Source of the DNA: Meandrina meandrites
Taxonomy: Eukaryota > Cnidaria > Anthozoa > Scleractinia > Meandrinidae
Length of the DNA stretch: 64,000 nt
Reading direction: 5' to 3'
Assembly (NCBI GenBank): GCA_963693305.1
Contig: OY855914.1
Location: forward strand, 19,887,472 to 19,951,471
A model generated the notes under the pieces. The model saw only the letters and a program-made list of their open reading frames with translations. It searched no databases and was not told the DNA's origin. A program made the translations under genes and the position numbers. Positions 1-12,000 of this stretch are shown here, piece after piece (positions within the stretch are counted from its first letter, which is position 1; each line of letters starts with the position of its first letter).

Positions 1-150
1 TCCGAGACTCTGAGATCCAAATTTTCAAAATACGAGACTCCGAGACCGTCACTGATATTTCCAGAAATCCGAGATTCCGAGACGCTATTTTTAAGCGCCG
101 AGATTCCGAGACTCGGCGTAAATTTGCCGAGACTCAACATTTTTGAAAGG
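1..150 (+). repeat. GAGACTCCGAGA-type degenerate repeat
   Basis: About nine imperfect copies of CCGAGA(C/T)TC at the window edge. Confidence 0.7.
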
Positions 151-159
151 CCATTCGCC

Positions 160-790
160 ACCCCTTAAATACTATTACATGAATTGTTTTTGGTCGATAC
201 ATCTCTTCGTTCTTTTTGCTCTACTTCAATGACAAATTTGCTTTGGCAACAATTCAGAGAGTCGAATGCTTCGAAACCTAATGCAAATCGTAATCTCTAA
301 ACGGGCCTCCTGAAAGAATGGAAATTTTTCTCCACCTGAGTTCTTCGCCATTGTTTAAAAACGTTAACACGTATTTGTTTTTATACCTTGTTGACGGGGA
401 ATACGGCTTTCTTGACTTAATTCTCTTCCTCGTAAACCATTTTCGGTTCCTAAACTACGCCGCTCCTTCCTCGCTCATGGCTGGGACGCTAATGAATCAT
501 GCATGCAATCGCGTTCTCACAGAAAAGAGCAAAAATTTGACACTGCATAATTTCTTATTGTTTCATTTGACAAAACATGTCACTGCATAATTTCCTATTG
601 TTGCATTTGAGAAGTTATTTCCAAAACTCGAGCTCGTGTTTCATCGTGGTATCCAAACACCTCGCAACAATAAAAGCACTCGGCCTACGGCCTCGTGCTT
701 TCATTTGTTTCTCGGTGTTTGGATACCCCGATGAAACACTCGCTCTCGTTTTGGAAATAGTACTTCACCAAAGGGAACCGACACCCACCA
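160..790 (+). repeat. Dispersed repeat, copy 1, with terminal foldback
   Basis: Matches 63215-63780 in reverse orientation over about 600 bp. The part 614-763 is a foldback with TTATTTCCAAAACTCGAG and CTCGTTTTGGAAATA arms around CACTCGGCCTACGGCCTCGTG. The open frames here show no coding signal. Confidence 0.75.
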
Positions 791-3700
791 GCAAGTAGAA
801 AGGATGGTTCTAATCTGATCTGGGGACGGGAAAGGGACGGGAATATAATTTGGCGCGAAATCACAAATTCGTCTCCAAGACCCCTCGGTTTTTCAAACGT
901 TCAAAATGGCGTCGCAAACGGGTTAGTTTCGATTCGACAGGCGCCGAGGCAACAACAACCACAGAATGGAAACGTGGAAGAGCTACGTACAGTAGGGAGA
1001 TATTTTGTCAGTCAAAGTGTATCCTGACAAAGTCTGAAGTATGGGGAGGACAGGGCAATACTTCAAGCCTTCTAGTCCAGCAGTCGAAAGGTGAGACATA
1101 TAAATTTCGACATAAATAAAACTCGTACAGGAGTTAAAGTACAGGTCAATTTTGTATTAAAATTTCCATTGCCTAAAGACGGAAAAACTCCCGTCGAATT
1201 GTTTATTGCCAACGAGGCAGCCGAGCCAAGAGGCGAGGCTGACGAGGCGGCAGAATCATAGAGTCGCGCGTATACCACAGATACCAGAAAAAATCTCAAC
1301 TTCAGCGTAAGGGACTTTTTTTTAACCATATTTGGGTGGAAGTAGACACTCCATATTTGGGTTGTATTGTTCTACCAAACTGGTCCCCAGTCTCTCTCTC
1401 CTTGCTAAAGAGCAAATGGCCAAAATGGCACATGCTCGCTGTTAAAATTTTCAATGTGCTCATTCACTCCTTTTACGATAAATACACCTTTATGGAACTC
1501 TAAATGGAAAGAGAATACCCTACAGAATACTCGACCGCTAAAAAAATGAACATCAAGGCCTTCAAAGCGATGAAATAATCTTTCGGCTTTGGAGTCCTTT
1601 GATTTCTGAATATAGACACGAAAATCAAAAGCGGACTACTGACTTCAAATGGAGTTTTCTTGACTTACGAGAATGCCACGGTCGGGTAAATGCTACCTTT
1701 AAGTGTTGCTTTTGTTTATAGCAATTGTCTAACCGATGATTTCATCCCAAATTAAATAACGTTTATATTTTCGCTCAAAGGACCTCAAAGGAATCAATAC
1801 CAAGCGACACTCACTAAAATTACTGCATGTCATACACGCAAGAAAATTGAAAGTTTTTTTTTTTTTTTGCTGCTAACGGCAAATGTAATGTTTACTTGAA
1901 TATATTAAAATTCTATCTCCACATATTCCTTCAGTGTCCGTTTTGGTTTTGTTTTCTATTCATTTTTTCGCTTGGGAATTGAGTTTTGCGTAAACATGAC
2001 ATCGAATGGCAATTTGCATGCAAGACTGAAATCTGTGCCGTCATTGCTTGATTGGGTTGATTTAATACTGAAAAGCGTCTACAGAATCTTAACAGTTTTG
2101 ATTTTGGGATTCTATTTATGAGAAGTTCTTGAAATGTAACTATCCCTTTAAAAGATTAAAAGATTTATCAAGAGTTATCAATCTGTCAAACCCGTGTCAT
2201 TTAATATGAACACCAGAGAAAGAGCACTTTCTTCTCGTATTACCTGAACTACGATTTACCATATTTTGGTCATTTCAAATTATAAAGTTCTATCGAAAAC
2301 CATTCGGTATCCGTTCTTACGAACAAACATGAATATTTCGCTCGTTGGCACTTACCGATAGGTACAACTAGTATATATTTTTTAATATTTCATTCATAGT
2401 AGCTTTCATTATTTTGATATTTTGTTTGCTATAATTTTCGCAAACATCATTGGCGCGTAGTCAACCGCGTCCAAAATTTCCTTCCGGCACTGATGTGTCA
2501 TTTCCGGTTGCGGGGAGAAAGTCTTGCAAAGAGGTTTTGCATCACGCAACGTACATTCAAAACAAAACTAAAAACTAGACGTGCCCGACTTTGAAATGGA
2601 AATATCTCGCAACAAATTAGATCGTATCCAAATCTTTAGGCGAAAGTAATTATTTATCTGGTTCAGTGTTTCGCGTACACCGCATTTGTCAGATCTTTGA
2701 ACTCCGTTAAATATTCGACAAAGAGCAATGTTCATTTACTTCCGTCCTTCTTGGCGATACAACACCTGTAGATTCGTTTTGAAGTAGTGATAGTTTTCTT
2801 GGCTTTTATATATAAACCCGGTGTTGCCGTGATTCAGTTTCCTCCTCGTCTTATGCACAAGAAAGCGACAGAAACACCTATACATTATTATTTTTGAATT
2901 CGGATTAGCAACTTTTTTTCTTTCGCTACTTTTTGGAGAGTCGTTACTTTGGGATCTAATCTTTGATATACAAAGTTCCTTTTACTTATTCCATGCTAAC
3001 AAATCACTTCCAACAAATTTCTTGTCCTTTTCTGTAAGCAAAATCTAATTCCCAGACTTAACATGGATGTTTTTAAATTCAGAAGGAGAAACTGAACTCC
3101 TTGCTATTTCCCAGACTTCATCCCTTACTTGAATTCGATCGAAGTCAGCCTTTGTCTGGTTAAACATAGCTCAAATCTTTAACCACTGTAACACGTTTTT
3201 ATCATGGATAAACCTGCGCTTTAGCTGAAAACTCAAGGAATAACCGTTGAATACCGTTACATGCTAGCATCCCCTGGTGTTCTAGCTACCGTTGAGTATT
3301 CTTCTAAAAGCATGATATTTTATATCAGTTTCCTTATAAAATTATTTACCTTTTCACTTACCGGCGCATCAGTGAAGGCTCGAGAGTCGTGATAACACAG
3401 TCCAAGCTTTTTGATGCTGCATTCCACAACAAGAGTTTTACAAAAGCTACCCATGATTTCCCAGCTACTTTCTCTAAAGGTAAAGTTACCCCTACTGTGT
3501 GTAGTTCCATGGAGTAAATCTGTCAATCTTCGTAGGCATATACATAACTCAAGTCGGACAAACAACGTCATTTCCGCTCATATAGATATTGATTCGGCCA
3601 GTGAGCACACAAATTATGCAGCCATTCTCTTCATTTGTAAAACGAAAGAAAACGGAACAAGCAAACAAACAAACAAAAAATAAACGGCAAAAATTATTCG

Positions 3701-3847
3701 TACCGCAGAAAAACAGAGACAACAGCGAAAAGAAAGCGTCGGACTGAAGCGGGGACTAATATTATTGTAGAACAAAAACATGCCCAATAGTTTCAGTTTG
3801 GACGTAATCCAGGGGACACAAGAATAAAATGAGTGTATATATTAGTA
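790..3847. other. Intergenic, no gene supported
   Basis: AT-rich DNA. A short plus frame at about 1090-1260 ends in E-A-A-E-S-stop and might be a gene or element fragment, but I cannot support exons. Nothing else is recognised. Confidence 0.5.
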
Positions 3848-3969
3848 GCCTGATTCTCAGACGGTCCGGGACCCTCGCGGCCATGCACTCGCTGGCCGCG
3901 AGAGACTTGGACCGTAGCAAGTGCCTGGTCGCGAAGGTCGCGAGGGACCTGGCCGTCTGAGAATCAGGC
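3848..3969. mobile_element. Foldback MITE with ATATATTA flanks
   Basis: GCCTGATTCTCAGACGG and its complement form the ends; the interior is GC-rich with GGCCGCGAG and CGCGAGGG repeats. ATATTAG-type sequence occurs on both sides. Confidence 0.8.
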
Positions 3970-3971
3970 TA

Positions 3972-6463
3972 ATATATTAGAGGATCATTAACACTAATAA
4001 TTAAACAGCTTAATATAAAGCTCATTCCAGTGTTGGCTTTGGCAACCAAGTTTGCATCACGTGCTATTCTTACCGTGGGAGTCTTCAGTTGCTTACTTTG
4101 CAAACAAACCAACCAACCAAGCAAACAAACAAACAAACAAAAAAACAGGGAAACCAACAAACAAACAACAGATAGATGCTCGGGTCTTAAGGCTGTTCTG
4201 AAATCAGAAATTACACGCTTATTAAAATCTTGGTTTATTTTTAATAACTGGCGCGAAAAATCATCCCAAATTTGTAATTTCACAATTTCGTTCCCAGACC
4301 AATATGGTGTCGCAGGCCACAGACAGCAGATATACAAGCAGCAAAACTGAGTTGAGTTAAAAGGGAAGACAGAAAAGCTATCTGTCTCACAAATGTGTAC
4401 GCGGACAACGTTTGTGAGGAGACAGCAAATTTTTTAAATGGTCAAACCCTGTTGGGAAAGTCAAAAGGTAAGTCGAGCATAAAGTTCATAACCAATCCCG
4501 CCGCATAATTTGTCTCCGATGCGTTCTTTTAAAATTCATATTTCACACTTGTGAAATAAGTGCAGGCATAGCCATAAGGATGTTCACACTTCCAAGTAAG
4601 GTGGCATACGTAAGCAGCTTAGAGAAATTCCGATGAATACAAGTGATGAACATTGCATGACGGAAGTCATGCCAACCACCAAATCTTGTGCTTGTGCTTA
4701 TTTCACGCCGGTTCCCGGTGATAAAATGAGCATAACACAAGTCAAATGAGCATCAGCACGAGCACAGGAAAAAGGAAAAGTTTATTTTGCGTGTGGTGTA
4801 AAATAGTATTTTTCTGTCCTTATGTTTAGATTTGTGCTTTGATATCTTAAGAGTGTGAAACAGACTAGAAGGGCGAAATAAAGCTAAGAACAGGGAGGTT
4901 CACTTGATGCCCCAGAAAATTCAGTTTGAAATTTGCTCGTGACTGACACTGTATGGTATAAGTTGGTAAATATACTCGTTCATATTCACTGTTACCTTCC
5001 ATTTATGATACGAACCTCCACCTTCCCTCTCGCCCTCTCGCTGGTCGTTTTGTTGTTGCCATCTTTGAAGAAAGATTTCCACTAATCTAAAGAACCGTAT
5101 CCATAACGCCGGAGGGGGTGAGTGCTGGGAGTGGGATAATCGAAATCTAGTCTCAGAATGAGGGAAATTGGGCAGAGAAACGAAGTTTACTTGTGTATAT
5201 GGGGTTCAGAGCCACCTTAAATTTTCGAAATTTTAACGTGGCTCTGAACCCCATGTACAGAAGTTTTTTAACCTTTGCCAAAAGGAGAATAGGTGTAGGT
5301 GCTTAAAGCTGCACCTTATTTTACTAATCAAAATTCGATAATAAAAAATAGGGATAACCGAATTCGATTTTTAGTTATTTTCAAACGAAGTTAGCATTAA
5401 GGGTGTTTTAAGCAGGTGATACTGTTGTTATGGTAACCTAATGTGTCACGAAAATAATAACGTGATCAGCAATGATTGGACATTCGTTTGACCCCATGAT
5501 TGTAGCATCAACCGATAAAGATGGCTACAATGACCCATCAAAATCTAAGTGTTGAAAAGTGCTGGAAACTGTTGCCAGCCATCTTAAGTGCTACTGAGCT
5601 CAGTTCTGTGGCCTAACTGATATAAAGTAGAAAGGAACAACAGCAAAATCAAGGTTTTATTAAACTAAGTTTACAAGTATTTGCGTACTTGTAAGTAGTG
5701 GTGTAAGTGTCCAACACAAGGGCCATCCAATAAGTGTATATTATTATGAACATGTACAGGAAAATTCAATATGCACCATGCCTACTTTAAAAACAGTGCC
5801 AGGAAATCGGGCCTGTAACACTGACTGTCCGTAATAACGGAGATGACTTTTCGCGAACAAAAAAGAATCGATATATTATTCAAGTCCGTTTCGATCTACT
5901 GCAGATGAAACCATCGTCGTTGTTATTGCTTTTTTTGTTTTAATTATGCCCAAATCTCTTGGTGCATTGTTTGCCTTACTTGGTTCATGGCTCTGATCAA
6001 AATTTAATTTCTCCTTAAAGTATCCGTTCAAGAGAGACATACAGCCCATGAGAATAAGGTGTCCCATCAACAAGACGGATTATTTTGTTTTAGAAAATTG
6101 AATCTACAGGCACTTCATTTTGTCATACTATGAACTAACAAGATACTAGAACGATTTCGCATAACTCGACTTTTATATGCTAATGGTCCCGATAAAATGC
6201 TAATGAGGATTAGAACCATAGAGAATCACGTGTGATAAAATAAATGTACGGCTGTTTACAAATTCTGTATTGCTGTAATATTGTACACATGCATGTCCCA
6301 CACGCACACCATGGAGAGCCGATACTTAAAAACCGAGCATTCGAAGCACAGCTTTCAAAAATGTTGTTTTTTCGTGTTCTTTTTGGCACTTGTTATATAT
6401 TTTTTGGTATCTTTTTTCGGTACTTAGATATTGCTTTTAAGTTCTACAATCATATTCTGGTTT
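3972..6463. other. Intergenic, no gene supported
   Basis: Contains an AAAC-rich simple tract (4105-4170) and one 68-bp inverted repeat; the open frames overlap on both strands without recognisable domains. Confidence 0.5.
5193..5260. repeat. 68-bp inverted repeat
   Basis: GTATATGGGGTTCAGAGCCAC and GTGGCTCTGAACCCCATGTAC arms around a 22-bp centre. Confidence 0.8.
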
Positions 6464-6468
6464 TCTTA

Positions 6469-6935
6469 CAGGGTTCGCACAGTCTTGAAAAGTCCTTGAA
6501 TTTTAGGGGGAGTCCTTGAAAAGTCCTTGAATTCCATTTTTCCTTGAAAAGACCGTGAATTTCTGTGTAAGTCCTTGAAAAGTCCTTGAATTTTCTTCAA
6601 CTTTAAAAATAGTGGCGTCGAAACCAAATTGCTTTGCATAGACTATGGTATTCTTTTCCTGTGTAAAGCACCTTCAAACTCTAAAATACGAGTGTAAAAG
6701 CAGCCAATAACGAGAAAAGACAAGAATGTAGAGAAGGAGATGGAGCAAACACATTTATAGCATTTAAATACCATCAAGAATGTAGAGAAGGAGATGGAGC
6801 AAACACATTTACAGCATTTATATACCATCTGTTAAATTACCTCCCTGGTAGGGGGTCCTTGAAAATTCAATTTGGTCCTTGAATAGTCCTTGAAAAGTCC
6901 TGGAAAAATGGTTACGATTTTTTGTACGAACCCTG
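6469..6935. mobile_element. 467-bp TIR element with 5-bp duplication
   Basis: CAGGGTTCG and CGAACCCTG are exact 9-bp termini, flanked by TCTTA on both sides. It contains repeated AGTCCTTGAA strings in direct orientation near both ends. Confidence 0.8.
6721..6828 (+). repeat. 54-bp tandem duplication inside the 6469 element
   Basis: 6721-6774 and 6775-6828 differ at two positions. Confidence 0.92.
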
Positions 6936-6939
6936 TCTT

Positions 6940-7036
6940 AGCCTGCAAGCAGGCTCTCTTTGGGGGCAACACGACTCAGCGGCTCGCGCCCTGTAGAAAA
7001 ACTCGCGGCCCCCAAAGAGAGCCTGCACGCAGGCTA
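6940..7036. mobile_element. Foldback MITE
   Basis: Arms AGCCTGCAAGCAGGCTCTCT... and ...AGAGAGCCTGCACGCAGGCT surround about 40 bp; adjoins the 6469 element. Confidence 0.8.
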
Positions 7037-7334
7037 GGTTTTCTCGTCAGATTGGACTGTTAGACAGACACACTGTTCTCTCACCCTGTTCAGCAATAAT
7101 ATATAAAGGGAGTTTTTGTCTGGTGTTGTTTGGCATATCTGGGACATAAATACGCACGTTGGTATGAACACATATCGAAAATCTCTATTGTTCTTCCTGA
7201 TTAGCATTTATGGTACTCATTAGCATATAGAAAACGACTTATGCGAAATCGTTCTATTAAACGTCAATAAACTTTCGTTCTATGGACACCCTGTTAAAAG
7301 TGGGTGTCGCTTAGGGTCAGAAAATTAAATACTA

Positions 7335-7446
7335 CTTATTAACCGAGAGTGAGGTCATTACTGGGAAATCTCAGACTGAGGCCCAATACATCAAGGCCTC
7401 AGTCTAAGATTTCCCTGTAATGACCGAACGGACGAGGTTAATAAGT
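7335..7446. mobile_element. Foldback MITE
   Basis: TTATTAACC..GAGGTCATTAC..GGGAAATCT and its complement form arms around a CTGAGGC..GCCTCAG centre. Confidence 0.7.
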
Positions 7447-8191
7447 TATTTATTATATGGCCTTTTTAGCGCTGGAAAAAGGGAAACGTTTTTCAATATC
7501 CGCTTGCGCGCGCAAGACGTCATTCGAGGTTATGCGATCCAAAGCAGAAGAAACGGTTTCTTTGACAGTGGGGCAATTTTTGTCTTCATTACGCCAAGAT
7601 CTAAAACAAAACAAACTGACCTGTGTTTACAAGTGTTTGACCCTTAAAAAGTTATAAAAAGCTAAGGCAAGAAAAATTTTCATAATGCCCGGTCATTACA
7701 AGAAAATCTTGCCCGCTCATCAGCCAATCAGAGCGCACGTACTATTGTAGCCATATAATAAAAGTGGATAATCAAGTGGCTTTCCGTCATCTAAACAAAG
7801 CAACTAAGTTATCGAATTTTGCAAATAAACCATACGATAAACTGATAAGTATAATTTCCTACAATACACTTTGCGTGTCTACAATTGCACATGTACTAGT
7901 TGTTCTGATATGAATCATGACCAATCGAAGGCTTAAAAAAAAATGGCTTTAAAAATTTTTAAGGTACTTGAACGAGTTAACGACAATTGGTCTCTACTGG
8001 TCTAAAGCCACGCATTCTCTACTAGTTACAACATGAACTAAGACCATTTTCAAGTCTTAGCAAATGGGCGATCTGAGCTTGGTAAGAAACGGGCTCTGAA
8101 ATCCATCTTCAATGACAACGTGGGCAGTGAAAAGCTGTTGCTTTATGAACTCTGACCAGTAATCATTTTTTTACTCGTTCCCGTACCTCGC

Positions 8192-8835
8192 TTTAAAGGA
8201 GAAGTTCACTCCAGAATGGCCATTTATTTTCTTTACGCCAATAAAACGTTTATACAAAAATATGTTATTCACCAAAATTTCAGCATCCAACGAGCGCTAA
8301 ATCCCTACGAAATCTTTCTCTAAAGTAGCCCAAAATTCGACAACTGAACGCCGCCATCTTGGAGCCAGTAATGTATGCGTGACGTCAAAGAGTTCAGCCT
8401 GAAGTTTAGCGGGAAAATTTAAATACTCGAAACTCCTTGTTTCTTTGAAGTGGCTTTTGTTTGTCAAAATGCCTGTCTGAAGGGAAAGAAAAGGTGAAGG
8501 GTTTTTTTGTATCTCTTGGAGATCCGTTTGAGAAACATGGAGCTGCACAAACAGGCATTTTGACAAACAAAAGCCACTACAAAGAAACAAGGAGTTTCGA
8601 GTATTTAAATTTTCCCGCTAAACTTCAGGCTGAACTCTTTGACGTCACGCATACATTACTGGCTCCAAGATGGCGGCGTTCAGTTGTCGAATTTTGGGCT
8701 ACTTTAGAGAAAGATTTCGTAGGGATTTAGCGCTCGTTGGATGCTGAAATTTTGGTGAATAACATATTTTTGTATAAACGTTTTATTGGCGTAAAGAAAA
8801 TAAATGGCCATTCTGGAGTGAACTTCTCCTTTAAA
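8192..8835. mobile_element. Long-arm foldback MITE
   Basis: Arms 8192-8476 and 8551-8835 (about 285 bp each) are reverse complements with only a few mismatches, around a spacer of about 74 bp. The outer ends read TTTAAAGGAGAAGTTC and its complement, so TTAA may be the target site. Arm similarity suggests a recent insertion. The right end lies 17 bp past the gene A stop codon. Confidence 0.85.
8782..8787 (-). terminator. Polyadenylation signal AATAAA for gene A, inside a foldback element
   Basis: AATAAA on the minus strand, about 66 nt past the gene A stop codon. It lies in the right arm of the 8192-8835 foldback element, so the 3' end of the transcript is probably element-derived. Confidence 0.55.
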
Positions 8836-8852
8836 AGAGCTTTTTATGTTAT

Positions 8853-9069
8853 CTACGCCTCAGACTGATTAAAATGAAGTTGTTCGTAATCATGTTCCGT
8901 TCCCCCTTGTTCACCATCTTGCGATAGATAATTCAAGTCACAATAATGACCACACTTCTGAATTTCAAAGACTTCCATATCAAATGGATCATTGGCTTGA
9001 ACGCTTTCTGCACCAACGTATATTGGATTGCTATGTCCCATATCGTCATGTGACGTTGGTTTGGCAACT
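8853..9069 (-). CDS. Gene A exon 26: cytoplasmic tail with NPIY, stop codon
   Basis: The acceptor is atatttatttgcag and the frame ends with TAG at 8853-8855 after 71 residues. NPIY occurs about 20 residues after the membrane; NPxY is the endocytosis and PTB-adaptor motif of the LDL-receptor family. Further tyrosine motifs YCDL and YEQL fit the Yxx-hydrophobic sorting consensus. The tail is acidic and has no kinase or other catalytic domain. Confidence 0.88.
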
Positions 9070-12000
9070 CTGCAAATAAATATATAGTGATTAATTTTTT
9101 ATGGCCAACAAAGATAACGTAGATGCTGTACGTGATCACGCTAGCAACAGCTTTTTTTAAGTAACTTTGTGAAATAAAACTACAATGATGGACTGAACTG
9201 TGGTTGGATAATGTCTCTTTAATTACCCTTATCCAGTGTTTCCGTAGAAAAACCGAGTAATGAGTCAACCAGGAGAATACAACATTAAGTTTAGGCGCTA
9301 GGAAATTTTCAACTTATTCGGTCGCAAAAATAAGCTGATGATGTTGAACTTCACCAATCGATCAAAGACAATTGTCTGAAAAGCAAATTTTCCAAAAAAT
9401 TCAAAACCAGCTCAACTTAAAAAAAATGTCACTGACGAAGATATACAGAACTAAGGATACGTACGAAATCTTATTGGCTCTACAGGGAGTCTAGTTCAGT
9501 ACTTAACACTGTGGTACTTGTACTAAGAAACTTACACACAGCGTTTCCGCAAACAAAATATGGTGACACCAATCAGCGCCATCAATGTGAAGGCTCCCGT
9601 TCCAATGGCTGAATAAAGAATCGGCTTGGAGATTCCCTGTTTTTCAGTGTTGGACGGGCTGGGAATTTCTAAAATGAAATTATAAAGAAGTAATGAGTAG
9701 TAGATCATGGCAGGTGAAGGGGTATGATTTTTCCATTGTAACAGAACTGTGCTCAATTGCATGTTGGGACCTATCACGACAGAATTAAAATGAAAAGCTG
9801 ACAACTGCTTTTGTGTACAACAGCTCGGAAACAGGAGTCATTGATTACATAACCTGAAGGGTATTTTCGAAATGTTGAGATCTTTTTCTTGTCGAAAAAC
9901 GAATTGCCTAAGCCAATAAAAGAAATTGCTGTTAACAGTAAAAAGCAAGTAAGACTATCATTTTCAAGATACCTTGACAATCGTCCCGCCATTTTGATGC
10001 CGTTTTTCCAAAAGTCGTTGTCCCGGATGGACAGGAGATACAGGAGGTCTGGGCTTCTTGTTCCTGGTAGTGGTCAACTGCGCATGCCTGGCAACCAGTA
10101 GCGTTGAAGAAATAACCAACCGGACAGTTAACTAATAGAAACAGATATATAATAGAAAGTGCTATTAATAACTGAGCTCCAAGTTACTTTAAGTCCAAGT
10201 GGCTTATAGCTTCTACTGTTTTACTCCTGATTCCATAGCAAGAAGTAGCTAAAATACTGCTACTCTCTCTGAATGTGATGCTAATCCAACATTCTGTCAG
10301 GTTGCCCCAACAATTCGCCGGTACCCATTTATACTCCTGCCTGCGTGGAGAGAGGAAATATGAGAGTAAAGTGTCTTGCTCAAGAACACAACACAATGAT
10401 ATGAACCCGCCAGGGTTTGTGCCCAGACACTCGTAAGTAAAGGTACAATTTATTTGTTTTTCAGTAGGATGAGCAGTTTTCTGTAGCACTGTCATAACAC
10501 TGGAATCAAAGTTACTTTATCTGGCCAATCAATAACCCAAATCAAAGCAAAAACATGGAATCGATGCCATTAGCTATTATAAAGCTCGAAATAATGGAAC
10601 CAGTTCAGAGCGGACCGGTGCAGAGCGAAGGAAGAGGCCGAGAAAAATATATAAACGCACGATCAAATTTGCTTAAATCTGTAAGTATGGTATTATAAGT
10701 ATCAAGATAATCTTTTTTCAGTACGTACGTGACTTACAGGTGTTGTTTACCGCTTAACGAAGTGAAGTGATCAGTTAACCGCAGTACAAAATTAACACAG
10801 TATAAAAGACATAAACACTCCTTACCGCATTTGGTTCCTCTTTGAACTTGTCCTTTATTACAAACAAGACGGATTAGGTGAAAAACGGGTGGTTTGGATG
10901 CATCGTATTCTATAACAACTCCGCTAATGTTGAGATTGAGGTCTGTTTTGTTCAAGGCCTCCCGCATGTTCTTTGATATTTGAAGAGTGGTCTGGTTGAG
11001 ATCAACCAAGGAAGCGTTGCTCGGCAGCGGAACTTTTAAAGCAAAATACACAGTAAGGGGAATTTTGGAAGTTTGCTTCTCATTGGCTGCATCTCTTCTC
11101 CGACGTGCTTCGGTTTGGTTTTCGCCGCATACAACCCTTACGTTGTCTATCGTACATTGCCCATTACAGCCACCAGCCATACCAAACGGTGAATTCTTAA
11201 AAAGTTCGATAAAGTTAGCAGCGATCACTTCGTTCATATCTTCTCCTCCGCACTGGTCAACTAGATAATGAAGATTTCCATTTACCACGGCCTCTTCAGG
11301 TTCGTCCGCTTCTGCAATGTGCATGAAAAATACCAATTTTATGCGATTACTAAATGATGATGATGACGATGACTATGTAACATGTCATTGGTTATCCCAT
11401 GGTTTGCAGTTGGCGATTATTATTTGTATACGACGTCATTTTTCCAAGCTTATTTTGAAAAAAAAAAAAATCAAAAAGTACTAAAGCATATGAAGGTGCT
11501 ATTGCTTAGAGCAGAACGTTTACGGAATATTGTATTCTCTTACTTGAGCAATCTGGAAAAGCTGGTGTTTTCTTCCCTGACACTTTGGCATTCTGCCAAG
11601 TTCCGTCAGGAGTACAGTAGTACACTGGATGTGGTTCATCGGCGAACTCAAAGCCGTCATTACAGTGCACGGTGCAAAACATGCCAGTTAACCACGTTTC
11701 ACAAGCTTTTGCACCATTCAGAGGTGCTGGTAAATCAGGGCAGGTGTAATCTTGTACAAAGGGAAAGACAGATAAACCTTGTTAGTAAAATGCCTCCCGC
11801 TAAGCTCTACCCTTTTTAAAGGCTGCCGCGAAATTCGTTGGAGCTCATTATAACACAAGGAAACTGTCCAATTCTCACACTGCTAGGAGCTCATTCAATA
11901 TTTTTGAAAACCACACTTCTTTCATGGAAGCAGAGGGTGTCTAAGCTGAACAGTTTTTCCGATAAGTGCCACTTAGAAGGTGCCTCCTAGCGATCACTGC

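Noticed and set aside
4030..4337. Overlapping frames of 106 and 122 residues
   Set aside because: Both are created by the AAAC simple repeat and show low-complexity Lys/Thr/Asn or Phe/Cys/Leu runs.
8297..8730. Two frames with the same C-terminal sequence on opposite strands
   Set aside because: They arise from the two arms of the foldback element, not from genes.
10184..10495. 103-residue minus-strand frame between gene A exons 23 and 24
   Set aside because: It has no module signature and no fitting phase-1 splice pair; exons 23 and 24 join in frame without it, so it is intron, perhaps repeat-derived.
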